DNA from: an uncultured Clostridia bacterium
GTDB lineage: Bacteria > Bacillota > Clostridia > Oscillospirales > Oscillospiraceae
DNA length: 15,205 bases
Direction: 5' to 3'
Assembly (NCBI GenBank): GCA_947176425.1
Contig: CAMWQV010000007.1
Location: 1 to 15,205, forward strand
Shown here: positions 6,197 through 13,133 of the stretch, piece after piece
Numbering within the stretch: the first letter of the stretch is position 1
Layout: every line of letters starts with the position of its first letter
Translations under genes and position numbers: made by a program
Notes under the pieces: generated by a model
Seen by the model: the letters and a program-made list of their open reading frames with translations, nothing else
What the model was told of the DNA's origin: nothing
Database searches by the model: none

Positions 6197-6856
6197 ATGA
6201 AAGTCAAAGAAGAGCAGAGACCGCCCATTCCGCCTAAACCGCCCCTGGGAATGCGTCTGAAAAAAACGCTGAAATTTGGACTGGGAATTGTGATTCTGGT
6301 AGTCGTTGTGGCTGCCGCAGCGTTTTTCTGCGGTGTGAATCAGGGAGAGGAAACGTCGGAACCGGTGATTACTTCCGATCTGCTGGGACAGAGCCTCCGT
6401 TCCGTGCAGGAATTGGTATCTGTATCATACTATTATACGAATATGGCAAGATATGAGGACCAAATAGATTTTTACGGTTGGAGCGTTCCGTTTACCAACA
6501 AAAGCTTTATCGTTTCCTATGACGGTGTGATTAAAGCGGGCGTCGATTTGAGCGCGGTCGATGTAAACGTTGACGAAGGGAAAAAATCGGTAACAGTGAA
6601 ATTGCCGGAAAGCAAGGTCATTGCCCACGAAATTAAAGAGGACAGCCTGGAGGTATTTGACGAGAAAGACAATATATTTAACCGTATCAGCATCGAAGAT
6701 TACAACGGATTCACGGCAGATCAAAAGGCCGCGATGGAGGAGCGTGCAGCCGGGAACGGCCTGCTGACCGAAGCGAACAAAAACGCAAGAGAAACCGTAG
6801 AATCTTTGCTGAAGCTGACGCCGGGAATGGAGGAATACACTTTACGGGTAGAATAG
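6197..6856 (+). CDS. DUF4230 membrane-anchored protein
   Basis: A 219-residue protein with a Pro-rich cytoplasmic start (PPIPPKPP), one transmembrane helix (about 28-46) and a large outside domain. That domain matches the DUF4230 pattern: an N-terminal LRSVQELVSVSYYYTN segment, then a beta-rich stretch with SYDGVIKAGVDLSAVDV and VTVKLPESKV, then a helical C-terminus ending in TPGMEEYTLRVE. The function of DUF4230 is not known. AGAGG stands 7 nt before the ATG, and the gene begins 19 nt after ktrA, so it shares the potassium operon. Whether it affects transport is not shown. Confidence 0.85.
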   Translation: MKVKEEQRPPIPPKPPLGMRLKKTLKFGLGIVILVVVVAAAAFFCGVNQGEETSEPVITSDLLGQSLRSVQELVSVSYYYTNMARYEDQIDFYGWSVPFTNKSFIVSYDGVIKAGVDLSAVDVNVDEGKKSVTVKLPESKVIAHEIKEDSLEVFDEKDNIFNRISIEDYNGFTADQKAAMEERAAGNGLLTEANKNARETVESLLKLTPGMEEYTLRVE

Positions 6857-6865
6857 GAGGAAACT

Positions 6866-7135
6866 ATGGATTGTCCGATTTGCGGCAAAGCGATGAAAAA
6901 GGGAAAGCTGGTCTATCAAAACCGCTGGCTGGCAGGCGCCTGGACGCCGGAGGACAGTAAGGAACAGCTGAAATATTTTGCGCAGGCATTTTACAACAGC
7001 AACGATTCAATTGTGTTCTCGCCCGCGGACGAGGGCTGGTACTGCCCTATATGCAAAAAGACGCTGGCGGTTTTCGACACAGCGGAAAGCCGTATTTACG
7101 GTTCCGCCGTCAACGACGGTATCTCTAATCCCTGA
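6866..7135 (+). CDS. Small zinc-ribbon protein
   Basis: An 89-residue cytoplasmic protein with two Cys pairs, CPICG (Cys3, Cys6) and CPICK (Cys60, Cys63), which should hold one zinc ion. The middle is a Trp/Tyr-rich strand-like segment. It resembles PF20097 (DUF6487) zinc-ribbon proteins of Firmicutes, which have no assigned role. GGAGG precedes the ATG at 6 nt. It is the last gene of the ktrB operon, 9 nt after the DUF4230 gene, and is followed by a clear terminator. Confidence 0.82.
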   Translation: MDCPICGKAMKKGKLVYQNRWLAGAWTPEDSKEQLKYFAQAFYNSNDSIVFSPADEGWYCPICKKTLAVFDTAESRIYGSAVNDGISNP

Positions 7136-7156
7136 ATCAACAGGAACATCATGAAA

Positions 7157-7191
7157 AAATCAGGACGTCTCTTTTCGGGATGTCCTGATTT
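7157..7191. terminator. Terminator after the ktrB operon
   Basis: A 13-bp stem (7157-7169 with 7179-7191, one G-U pair) has a CTCTTTTCG-type loop. It is followed by TTATTGT and preceded by six A bases, so it could also work on the opposite strand. Confidence 0.85.
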
Positions 7192-7216
7192 ATTGTATCC
7201 GAATGAAAAGTCGGTA

Positions 7217-7245
7217 TTGACAATCTTCGGGCTCTATGATATCAT
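7217..7245 (+). promoter_or_regulatory. Strong promoter of the DUF2975/YozG/two-component operon
   Basis: Consensus TTGACA (7217-7222), a 17-bp spacer and TATCAT (7240-7245), with TG one base before the -10. Start is predicted near 7252, directly before the inverted repeat at 7254-7278. Confidence 0.8.
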
Positions 7246-7253
7246 GACGCCAT

Positions 7254-7278
7254 AAAATTATCGTAAAACAATAATTTT
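7254..7278. promoter_or_regulatory. Perfect 8-bp inverted repeat at the transcription start
   Basis: AAAATTAT and ATAATTTT are separated by 9 bases. An RNA stem made only of A-U pairs would be weak, so a DNA operator is more likely. The YozG-like or LytTR regulator of the same operon are candidates to bind it. Confidence 0.45.
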
Positions 7279-7295
7279 CAAAGGAGGACATGCCC

Positions 7296-8201
7296 ATGAC
7301 TGCGAAAAAAGCCGGTATTGCCGCCGGACTGCTCTCTGTTCTGCTCCTCGCCGCTTTCACACGTACTGCGGCTTTGGAACAATTCGGACAATGGCTGCGT
7401 GCGCTCTCCCTCTCAGGACTGACTGGAGATCTGGCCGCATGGGGGATTGTCCTGCTGCTGTCTGCGCTCCCGGCGTTGGGACTGGTCTGGCGGGGCCGCA
7501 ATTATTGGGATTGGCTGCTGCTTCTGGCGTCCCTGCAAATCTTTTTCGGCCTCTATTTCCTGATTAACCCCACTCTCCTGAACCCTGCCCTGCCTTCAGG
7601 CCAGATATGGGGATTGGTCTTTTCCGCCGGAACTGTATCGGTCCTGCTGGCATGGGCGGTGCTGCGGGGGCTGGAACGTCTGAAAAAAGCGCCGTCCCCC
7701 GGCCGCACGCTTTCCCTGCTGCTGGACGGTGCCGGATGCTGTCTTCTGTGCCTGACCGGATGGGAACACGCTGTCACACTTTTTGAGAATATACGCCGGA
7801 CAGCAGAAGCCAATACCGCCATTCCAGACCAGCTGCTGCCTACGGATCTGATGCTCACGCTGCTGACTGCCGCGGACTGCGTTCCGATTCTGCTGAGCTG
7901 CCTGGTCTTGTTCCAGGGCGGAGACTTGGCCCGTGCGATGGAAACCGCTCCTTTTCATGCGGAAACGGTCCTGCTCGCCGAAAAACTCAGCCGCCGCTGT
8001 GCTGAAATCGCCGCTATATCCGTCCTGATCTGCGTGGGCGGGAATCTGCTGCAAATGCTGTTCTTTTCCCTCCTGCACCAGATGACCAACATCATCTCTT
8101 TTCCGTTTATTACCGTCCTGCTGTCCGCGGCGCTGGAACTGCTCTGCCGTTATATCCGGGAGGCAAAGGCGGTCAGCGATGACAACGACAGCATCATATA
8201 A
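7296..8201 (+). CDS. Multi-pass membrane protein, C-terminal half DUF2975-like
   Basis: A 301-residue integral membrane protein with about eight hydrophobic segments (near 5-22, 44-63, 71-92, 104-127, 137-155, 185-205, 235-258 and 262-285). The second half has the spacing of four-helix DUF2975 proteins, including a PFHAETVLLAEKLSRR loop before a helix and an acidic C-terminal SDDNDSII. DUF2975 proteins are usually followed by a YozG-type regulator, as here (10 nt later), which supports the assignment. An N-terminal extra four-helix half is unusual for the family, whose members are normally about half this length. The ATG at 7296 is 8 nt after GGAGG and is preferred over 7290, which is too close. 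Function is unknown. Confidence 0.7.
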   Translation: MTAKKAGIAAGLLSVLLLAAFTRTAALEQFGQWLRALSLSGLTGDLAAWGIVLLLSALPALGLVWRGRNYWDWLLLLASLQIFFGLYFLINPTLLNPALPSGQIWGLVFSAGTVSVLLAWAVLRGLERLKKAPSPGRTLSLLLDGAGCCLLCLTGWEHAVTLFENIRRTAEANTAIPDQLLPTDLMLTLLTAADCVPILLSCLVLFQGGDLARAMETAPFHAETVLLAEKLSRRCAEIAAISVLICVGGNLLQMLFFSLLHQMTNIISFPFITVLLSAALELLCRYIREAKAVSDDNDSII

Positions 8202-8211
8202 GGCGGACGGT

Positions 8212-8442
8212 ATGGCGATTGTTGTTACACTGAACGAAGTCCTCAAACAGCGGGGAATTACAGGAAAAGAACTGTGTGCCAAAATCGGCATCACAGAGGC
8301 AAATCTGTCCATTCTGCGTTCCGGGAAAGCCAACGGCGTGCGTTTTCACACCATCAATAAAATTTGCTACTATTTGGACTGCGATGTGGGGGATATCCTG
8401 CATTTTGACGGAAATTTGGAGGAACCAAAAGATGAAGTATAA
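8212..8442 (+). CDS. YozG-like Cro/CI-type transcriptional regulator
   Basis: A 76-residue HTH protein. It begins MAIVVTLNEVLKQRGITGKE, with the recognition helix in ITEANLSILRSGKANGVRF, then INKICYYLDCDVGDIL, the signature of the YozG/HTH_26 family that accompanies DUF2975 membrane proteins. The start at 8212 matches the family's usual beginning; an upstream in-frame ATG at 8179 would overlap the previous gene. Its last 14 codons overlap a 25-bp repeat and the start of the next gene. The second repeat copy at 8989-9013, read in the same frame, encodes a near-identical tail (HFDGNLEE then TNDET and stop), suggesting that this was the original 3' end before insertion of the CHAP gene. Confidence 0.9.
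   Translation: MAIVVTLNEVLKQRGITGKELCAKIGITEANLSILRSGKANGVRFHTINKICYYLDCDVGDILHFDGNLEEPKDEV
8400..8424 (+). repeat. 25-bp direct repeat, left copy
   Basis: Exactly repeated at 8989-9013. It encodes HFDGNLEE of the YozG-like protein and contains the GGAGG of the CHAP gene. Partial matching continues past the repeat (GATGAA..TAAA), covering the next gene's start codon in both copies. Confidence 0.95.
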
Positions 8443-8977
8443 AAATGGAGTGAGCATGGAAAACGCAACAAGGAAAAAGCTGGCAGAAATTGCAAAAGAA
8501 AAAGCACAATTACCATTTCACGGATACATCAGTGGCCAGGTATCGAATATTGAACCAATTATTCAACATTTTCCCAAATGGAACCTCAGAGATGCAGATG
8601 GATTATGGTGTGCAGCATTTGTCTATTATTGCTGCATTGAAGCTGGTTTTGTAATTCCCTATAGGCCAAATGAATGTGTATCATGTAATTTAGCAGGCTG
8701 CCTCGGTTGGGAAGAATACGCAATAGGAGACAGTAGAATAGAGTATCATAAAAAAGCAGATTGCTTTCTTCCTGAAGCAGGGGATATTGTTCTTTATGAT
8801 AGAGTTTTTATTAATCAAGAGCATGACCACATAGGTATTATTTTGGATATCAATAATGATACGATCATCGCAGCAGAGGGCAATATCTCTCATGATAATA
8901 TATCAGGAATTACCCACCGTCCTATAGATGAACATATCAGGGCATACATTAGAATACCTAACGGTTATAAATACTAG
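8432..8977 (+). CDS. CHAP-like (NlpC/P60 superfamily) cysteine amidase, apparently inserted
   Basis: A 181-residue protein with the layout of a CHAP peptidase/amidase. Cys60 lies in GLWCAAFVYYC at the start of a helix, GDIVLYD (117-123) forms the first strand, His133 lies in HDHIGIIL, and the polar residue Glu149 or Asn151 follows in IIAAEGN. It has no signal peptide or wall-binding repeats, so it may act inside the cell or leave by lysis or another route. The ATG at 8432 has GGAGG 9 nt before it and overlaps the yozG-like stop by 11 nt; a second possible start is 8456. The gene is clearly AT-richer than both neighbours and is bounded by the two 25-bp repeats, which points to acquisition. Its first codons (M-K-Y-K) mirror those of the lipoprotein gene (M-K-R-K). 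Confidence 0.8.
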   Translation: MKYKNGVSMENATRKKLAEIAKEKAQLPFHGYISGQVSNIEPIIQHFPKWNLRDADGLWCAAFVYYCCIEAGFVIPYRPNECVSCNLAGCLGWEEYAIGDSRIEYHKKADCFLPEAGDIVLYDRVFINQEHDHIGIILDINNDTIIAAEGNISHDNISGITHRPIDEHIRAYIRIPNGYKY

Positions 8978-8988
8978 AGCATTATACA

Positions 8989-9013
8989 GCATTTTGACGG
9001 AAATTTGGAGGAA
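8989..9013 (+). repeat. 25-bp direct repeat, right copy
   Basis: Identical to 8400-8424, 589 bp downstream. Here it provides the Shine-Dalgarno (GGAGG) of the lipoprotein gene, and in the yozG frame it still encodes a full regulator tail with a stop codon. Confidence 0.95.
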
Positions 9014-9020
9014 ACGAACG

Positions 9021-9896
9021 ATGAAACGTAAACTGACTGTTCTGCTGCTGGCTCTTAGTCTTACCGGCTGTTCCATCGCGCAGCCGGAAGCGGATGTCCC
9101 GGACCGCTTTGCCGGTTTTTATGTAGTTTTTGACGCGGACCGCAGCAGCTGGAGCGACAACCCTGCCCTGACGGAATACGGAGCCCGGACCGCCAGCACA
9201 CAATATGGAGCGTTCACAATTCCGAATCAAGTTCTGTTCGCGCAGGAACAGGATAACCAGTATATTTTTCCCGGTTTGGAAGGGTACAGCCTGTTCCTTG
9301 TCAACAGGACCGGCTCAGACGGATCAATCTATACAGAATGTGTCTCCAATATGTCCCCCAGCAGCGAAGGATTTCAAAAGAGTGTAACGGACGAGGGGAC
9401 CAGTGACCGGATCAGCGGCGTGATCTATGCTGGGGAGCAGCAAAATGAAGCGCATTCCCATTTTACCGCATACCGTGTTTTCCAGACGCCGGACGGCAGA
9501 ATCTATCTGGACGGCAGCGGAAACGGTTTCGGGACAGGCGGGGGAGCGGCTTATTGGGAAACACAGAACTACACGACAACAAAAAACGGGGAATCGTCTA
9601 CGGATACGATTGAAGTAAAAGTGACAGTCGAGTATGCGCCCAGGCTGGAGTATCTGACCGTATCCCAATTTGACGCTGAAAACACCATACTTTCCTCAGA
9701 GGACATAGCCCTGCGGGATGACCTGCCGGAAATCCGCTGTCTCCCGGAAACGGAATGGGTTCTGATAGAAGAACAAAGCGCGGACGGGACCGTCCGCACC
9801 GCATACAACGCGCATGGTGACGAACCGGTCGATCATGCTGTCGTCCTGCTGAATGACGCCGGTTTGGGCCATACGGCATATCTGCAAATCAATTGA
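9021..9896 (+). CDS. Lipoprotein of unknown function
   Basis: A 291-residue protein with a type II signal peptide. MKRK is followed by a hydrophobic stretch and the lipobox LTGC (Cys17), so it should be lipid-anchored to the outer face of the membrane. The mature part is acidic and beta-rich, with Tyr-rich and Gly-rich stretches (for example GNGFGTGGGAAYWE near residues 173-186), a single C at position 106, and no domain I recognise. GGAGG lies 9 nt before the ATG. It is followed 14 nt later by the LytTR regulator, and may be the ligand-binding or target component of that two-component system; this is an inference from gene order. Confidence 0.85.
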   Translation: MKRKLTVLLLALSLTGCSIAQPEADVPDRFAGFYVVFDADRSSWSDNPALTEYGARTASTQYGAFTIPNQVLFAQEQDNQYIFPGLEGYSLFLVNRTGSDGSIYTECVSNMSPSSEGFQKSVTDEGTSDRISGVIYAGEQQNEAHSHFTAYRVFQTPDGRIYLDGSGNGFGTGGGAAYWETQNYTTTKNGESSTDTIEVKVTVEYAPRLEYLTVSQFDAENTILSSEDIALRDDLPEIRCLPETEWVLIEEQSADGTVRTAYNAHGDEPVDHAVVLLNDAGLGHTAYLQIN

Positions 9897-9910
9897 TGTG
9901 GGGATGAAAA

Positions 9911-10621
9911 ATGCTGAAATTCGCAATTTGTGATGACGAGCCGCATATGGCCCAAGAGATTGCAGGCCATCTTGCAGACTACATGAACGAAAAACAGATT
10001 GGCCTATACAGTGCGGGCAGTTTTTCCAGCGGGCTTTCTTTGTTGGAAAGCGGCTGTGATTTTGACGTGATCTTCCTGGATATTCAAATGGAACAGCCGG
10101 ACGGAATGGAGACCGCCAGAATGCTCCGGCAGCGAAACGCTCACAGCCTGCTGATTTTTATAACGGTCCTGAAAGAATGCGTGTTTGACGCCTTTGCAGT
10201 GGAGGCGTATGATTATCTGGTCAAGCCCCTGGACAGCAGCCGTTTCAGACGGACTATGGACCGGGCGGTCCAGACTCTGGCGCGGAGAACGGAAAAAAGT
10301 ATCGTCATTCAGCAGGGAACTTCCTGTAAAATCGTCCCGCTGAGTGAGATTGTATATTGTGAAGTACAGGGACGGAAAATTTATATCCATCAAGACAGCG
10401 GGGAAGTGATTGACTATTACGACAGAATGGACCATCTTGAACGGCGTGTTGACCGGCGTTTTTTCAGATGTCATAGAAGCTATCTTGTTAATCTTTCCTA
10501 TGTCCGGGGGTGTCAGGGGGGACAGGTCATACTGCCGCGGAATATACAGATTCCGGTTTCCAGACTGCGCGAGCGGGAACTGACACAGGCCCTTCTGCGC
10601 TGCATGAAAGAGAGGGGATGA
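9911..10621 (+). CDS. LytTR-family response regulator
   Basis: A 236-residue response regulator of the AgrA/VirR type. The receiver domain (about 1-120) has the acidic pair Asp8-Asp9, the phosphorylated Asp57 in IFLDIQM, Thr85 and Lys105 (VKP). The LytTR DNA-binding domain (about 130-234) includes SEIVYCEVQGRKIYIH and FFRCHRSYLVNL, typical of this fold, which binds pairs of direct repeats. GGGGA lies just before the ATG. The next gene starts within its stop codon (ATGA overlap), so the kinase is translationally coupled. Its target is probably this operon's own promoter, but I could not identify a convincing pair of LytTR sites. Confidence 0.94.
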   Translation: MLKFAICDDEPHMAQEIAGHLADYMNEKQIGLYSAGSFSSGLSLLESGCDFDVIFLDIQMEQPDGMETARMLRQRNAHSLLIFITVLKECVFDAFAVEAYDYLVKPLDSSRFRRTMDRAVQTLARRTEKSIVIQQGTSCKIVPLSEIVYCEVQGRKIYIHQDSGEVIDYYDRMDHLERRVDRRFFRCHRSYLVNLSYVRGCQGGQVILPRNIQIPVSRLRERELTQALLRCMKERG

Positions 10622-11889
10622 TGGACGGTTTGTTTCTTGCGGGACAGAGCGTGATGCACGTCTTTTTTACTGGACGCCTCACCGGTAAAAAGCCCAAAAT
10701 TCTGAGTTTTGCCGTGTATTTTTTCATGCTCTGTGTCATTCAGTGTCTGAAATTTCCCCCCTCACTCAGCGGGATTCTGTCTGCCGGGATGGGTGTGCTT
10801 GCGCTGTACAGTATCAGCCGCTTTCTGCTGAAAAATCAGAAAGCGGTGTCCTGGCTTGCCGCGGTCCTGGCGTTCTATATTTCACAGCTTTCATTTGGTA
10901 TTATTAATTCGGTGGAAGCGGCGGTCTTCCCTTATTTTATCGGGAATCAGATGCTGTCCCTGTTGGTCTGGACGGCGTTGGCGGCTTTTTTTGCGCTGTG
11001 CTGCTGCTGTTACGCCGCTGTATTGAGGCTTCTGCCCCGAACGGAGAACGCGCCGTATATTCTGCTGTTCCCCGGACTGTTTTTCTTTGCCGCGGAACTG
11101 TATATCCTTCATACGTCTTACAGTTTTATTACCACGTCTTTTTCACTGGAGGAAGCCGGAAAACACAGCGTTCTGCTGTTTTTGCAGCTGATGGGACTGG
11201 CGGCTCTGTTCTGCGCCTTGTACGCTTACCGTCAAATCTGTCAGGGATTTCAGACACAGGCACAACTGCGGTCCCTGACGCAGGCGGCGCAGGCGCAAAA
11301 GATATATATTGCGGAAGCGCAGATGCGGTATGAACAAACGAAAGCCTTCCGCCATGACATCAAAAACCATCTGTCTGTCTTAAACGGTCTGCTGAACAGC
11401 GGCAAAACAGATGAGAGCAAAGCCTACTTGAAGAAGCTGGAGACAGTCTCAGAATCGCTGTCTTTTCCCTATCAGACCGGTAATCCTGTGGTGGATATTT
11501 TGCTGGGAGAAAAACTCAGGTTGACAAAGGAAGTTATGCTGGATATCTCGGTGTGCCTGCCGGACCCCTGCGGAATCGACGATCTGGACTTATGCGTGAT
11601 CTTTGCCAACGCTCTGGACAACGCGATCAACGCCTGCCGGTTCTTAGAAGGAGAAAAGACAATCCGTATTATGGGGAAGCGGCAGGGGGATTTTTATCTG
11701 CTGATCTTTGAGAATACTTGTTCCGGCGAACCCCTTCCCCCAGCGGGAACCGGACTTTCCAATATCAAAGCCGCGGCGGAAAAATATCATGGCGCGGTGC
11801 TGGCGGAAAAAACAGGTCAGGTGTTTTCTTTGCATGTGCTGCTGAACATCTCATTACATCCAAAGAACATTTCAGCGCAAAAGCCTTGA
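10618..11889 (+). CDS. GHKL-type sensor histidine kinase (AgrC-like)
   Basis: A 423-residue membrane kinase with about six or seven membrane helices in residues 1-203, no large outside domain, then a coiled segment. It then has the H box FRHDIKNHL (His246) with a following NGLLN helix, an N box around NALDNAINAC (331-340) and a G box AGTGLSNIKAAAEKYHG near 384-400. This is the HATPase_c_5/AgrC arrangement, usually used to sense peptides or envelope signals. No AgrB or AgrD-like peptide gene lies nearby. The start at 10618 overlaps the regulator stop (ATGA). It is the last gene of the operon that starts at 7217; no clear terminator follows. Confidence 0.93.
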   Translation: MMDGLFLAGQSVMHVFFTGRLTGKKPKILSFAVYFFMLCVIQCLKFPPSLSGILSAGMGVLALYSISRFLLKNQKAVSWLAAVLAFYISQLSFGIINSVEAAVFPYFIGNQMLSLLVWTALAAFFALCCCCYAAVLRLLPRTENAPYILLFPGLFFFAAELYILHTSYSFITTSFSLEEAGKHSVLLFLQLMGLAALFCALYAYRQICQGFQTQAQLRSLTQAAQAQKIYIAEAQMRYEQTKAFRHDIKNHLSVLNGLLNSGKTDESKAYLKKLETVSESLSFPYQTGNPVVDILLGEKLRLTKEVMLDISVCLPDPCGIDDLDLCVIFANALDNAINACRFLEGEKTIRIMGKRQGDFYLLIFENTCSGEPLPPAGTGLSNIKAAAEKYHGAVLAEKTGQVFSLHVLLNISLHPKNISAQKP

Positions 11890-11913
11890 AAATTTATCGC
11901 GGGACGCTAAACT
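11886..11913 (+). promoter_or_regulatory. Candidate promoter of the small coiled-coil gene
   Basis: TTGAAA (11886-11891), a 16-bp spacer and TAAACT (11908-11913). Both boxes are imperfect, so the gene at 11963 may instead be read from the operon upstream. Confidence 0.35.
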
Positions 11914-11962
11914 GGAATCACAGCGGCACCCAAAACTTTTTTTGTATGGGAGGAACCTTATT

Positions 11963-12187
11963 ATGCAGCCGATTTCCGGTTTGAATTACGGCGCGGCGCA
12001 GCCGTACTATGCGCCCAACGCGGACCGCGAGATTGAAAATCTGAAAAGACAGAAGGCGGCCTTGGAACAGCAGCTCCGTTCCGAAACCGACAGCAGCAAG
12101 ATCAAGGAATTGGAAAAAAAGCTGGAGCGGATTGAACGCACGCTGGACCAGAAGGAGAACCGCAGACGCCAGCAAACAGAAGGTTAG
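11963..12187 (+). CDS. Small coiled-coil protein, FlxA-like
   Basis: A 74-residue soluble protein. A Tyr/Pro-rich start (MQPISGLNYGAAQPYYAP) is followed by one highly charged heptad-like helix from about 20 to 70 (REIENLKRQKAALEQQL, then KIKELEKKLERIERTL). It resembles short FlxA-like coiled-coil proteins common in Clostridia; their function is unclear. The ATG at 11963 has GGAGG 9 nt upstream; an in-frame TTG at 11942 is rejected because it lies before the ribosome site. It converges with rluD on a shared terminator. Confidence 0.75.
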   Translation: MQPISGLNYGAAQPYYAPNADREIENLKRQKAALEQQLRSETDSSKIKELEKKLERIERTLDQKENRRRQQTEG

Positions 12188-12207
12188 CGGGAGTCCGCAA
12201 TGAACAA

Positions 12208-12243
12208 AAAACTGCGGGGAGTTTTTAGGCTCTCCGCAGTTTT
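12208..12243. terminator. Bidirectional terminator between the coiled-coil gene and rluD
   Basis: A 14-bp stem (12208-12221 with 12230-12243, one G-U pair) has an 8-nt loop, five T bases at the right end and five A bases at the left. The rluD stop codon (12227-12225) is inside the loop, so the last codons of rluD form one arm. Confidence 0.9.
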
Positions 12244-13133
12244 TCCAGCAGAATTTGAAATTCAGGGTCAAGGGGGCATGAGAGTTCAACCATCTCCCCG
12301 GTGCGCGGATGCACGAACCGCAGTCCGACAGCGTGCAGGCATTGCCCGGTCAATCCCGGCGCCGGTTTTTTCGCCCCGTATACCGTATCACCTAAGATTG
12401 GATGTCCGATATGCGCCAGATGCACCCGGATTTGATGAGTGCGTCCGGTCTCCAGACGGCAGCGGATATGTGTAAATCCCGCGAACCGCTCCAAAACTTC
12501 CCAGTGTGTCACGGCGCGTTTTCCGCCGCGCTGCACCACCGCCATCTTTTTCCGGTCCGAGGCACAGCGTCCGATTGGCGCGTCAACGGTCCCGCGGTCC
12601 TCCCGGAAACCGCCCGTAGCAATTGCCTCATAAGTCCGGGCAAGGCTGTGGTCCTGAAGCTGGGCGGCTAATACCTGATGCGCGGTGTCGTTTTTCGCGG
12701 CGATGATTAAACCGCTGGTATCCCGGTCAATCCGATGCACGATTCCCGGACGCAGCGCGCCGCCTATACCGCTCAGACTGCCGCCGCAGTGGAACAGCAG
12801 GGCGTTGACCAGCGTGCCGTCCGGGTGTCCCGGAGCCGGATGCACCACCAGTCCGGACGGCTTGTTCACCACGATTACGTCGCTGTCCTCAAAAACCACA
12901 TCCAGCGGGATGTCCTGCGGCACGGCGTCAACCGGTTCCGGTTCCGGCAGCGTCACGGATACGGCGTCATTTTCGGACAGTTTGCAGCTTTTCGGCACGG
13001 TTTTTCCGTTGACCGATACCTGTCCCGTCTCAATCAGACGCTGTGCGGCGGAACGGGTCAGCTCCGGCAGAGACGCGGCTAAAAAACTGTCCAGACGCAT
13101 CCCGCCGGTTTCAGCGGTCAGCACAGTTGTCAT
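12225..13133 (-). CDS. rluD: RluA/RluD-family pseudouridine synthase
   Basis: Converts uridines to pseudouridine in RNA, most likely 23S rRNA. Of 302 residues, an S4 RNA-binding domain (about 12-46, RLDSFLAASLPELTRSAAQR) is followed by the catalytic domain with NKPSGLVVHPAPGH (90-103), the active-site motif HRIDRDTSGL (133-142, catalytic Asp136), and TGRTHQIRVHLAHIGHPILGD. Family members differ in target, so the rluD name is by context and length rather than proof. The start overlaps the end of lspA by 23 nt. Its end lies in the bidirectional terminator. Confidence 0.94.
   Translation of the reverse strand: MTTVLTAETGGMRLDSFLAASLPELTRSAAQRLIETGQVSVNGKTVPKSCKLSENDAVSVTLPEPEPVDAVPQDIPLDVVFEDSDVIVVNKPSGLVVHPAPGHPDGTLVNALLFHCGGSLSGIGGALRPGIVHRIDRDTSGLIIAAKNDTAHQVLAAQLQDHSLARTYEAIATGGFREDRGTVDAPIGRCASDRKKMAVVQRGGKRAVTHWEVLERFAGFTHIRCRLETGRTHQIRVHLAHIGHPILGDTVYGAKKPAPGLTGQCLHAVGLRFVHPRTGEMVELSCPLDPEFQILLEKLRRA

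Noticed and set aside
8400..9013. Insertion sequence or transposon around the CHAP gene
   Set aside because: No transposase, integrase or terminal inverted repeats are present; the 25-bp repeats are direct and partly coding.
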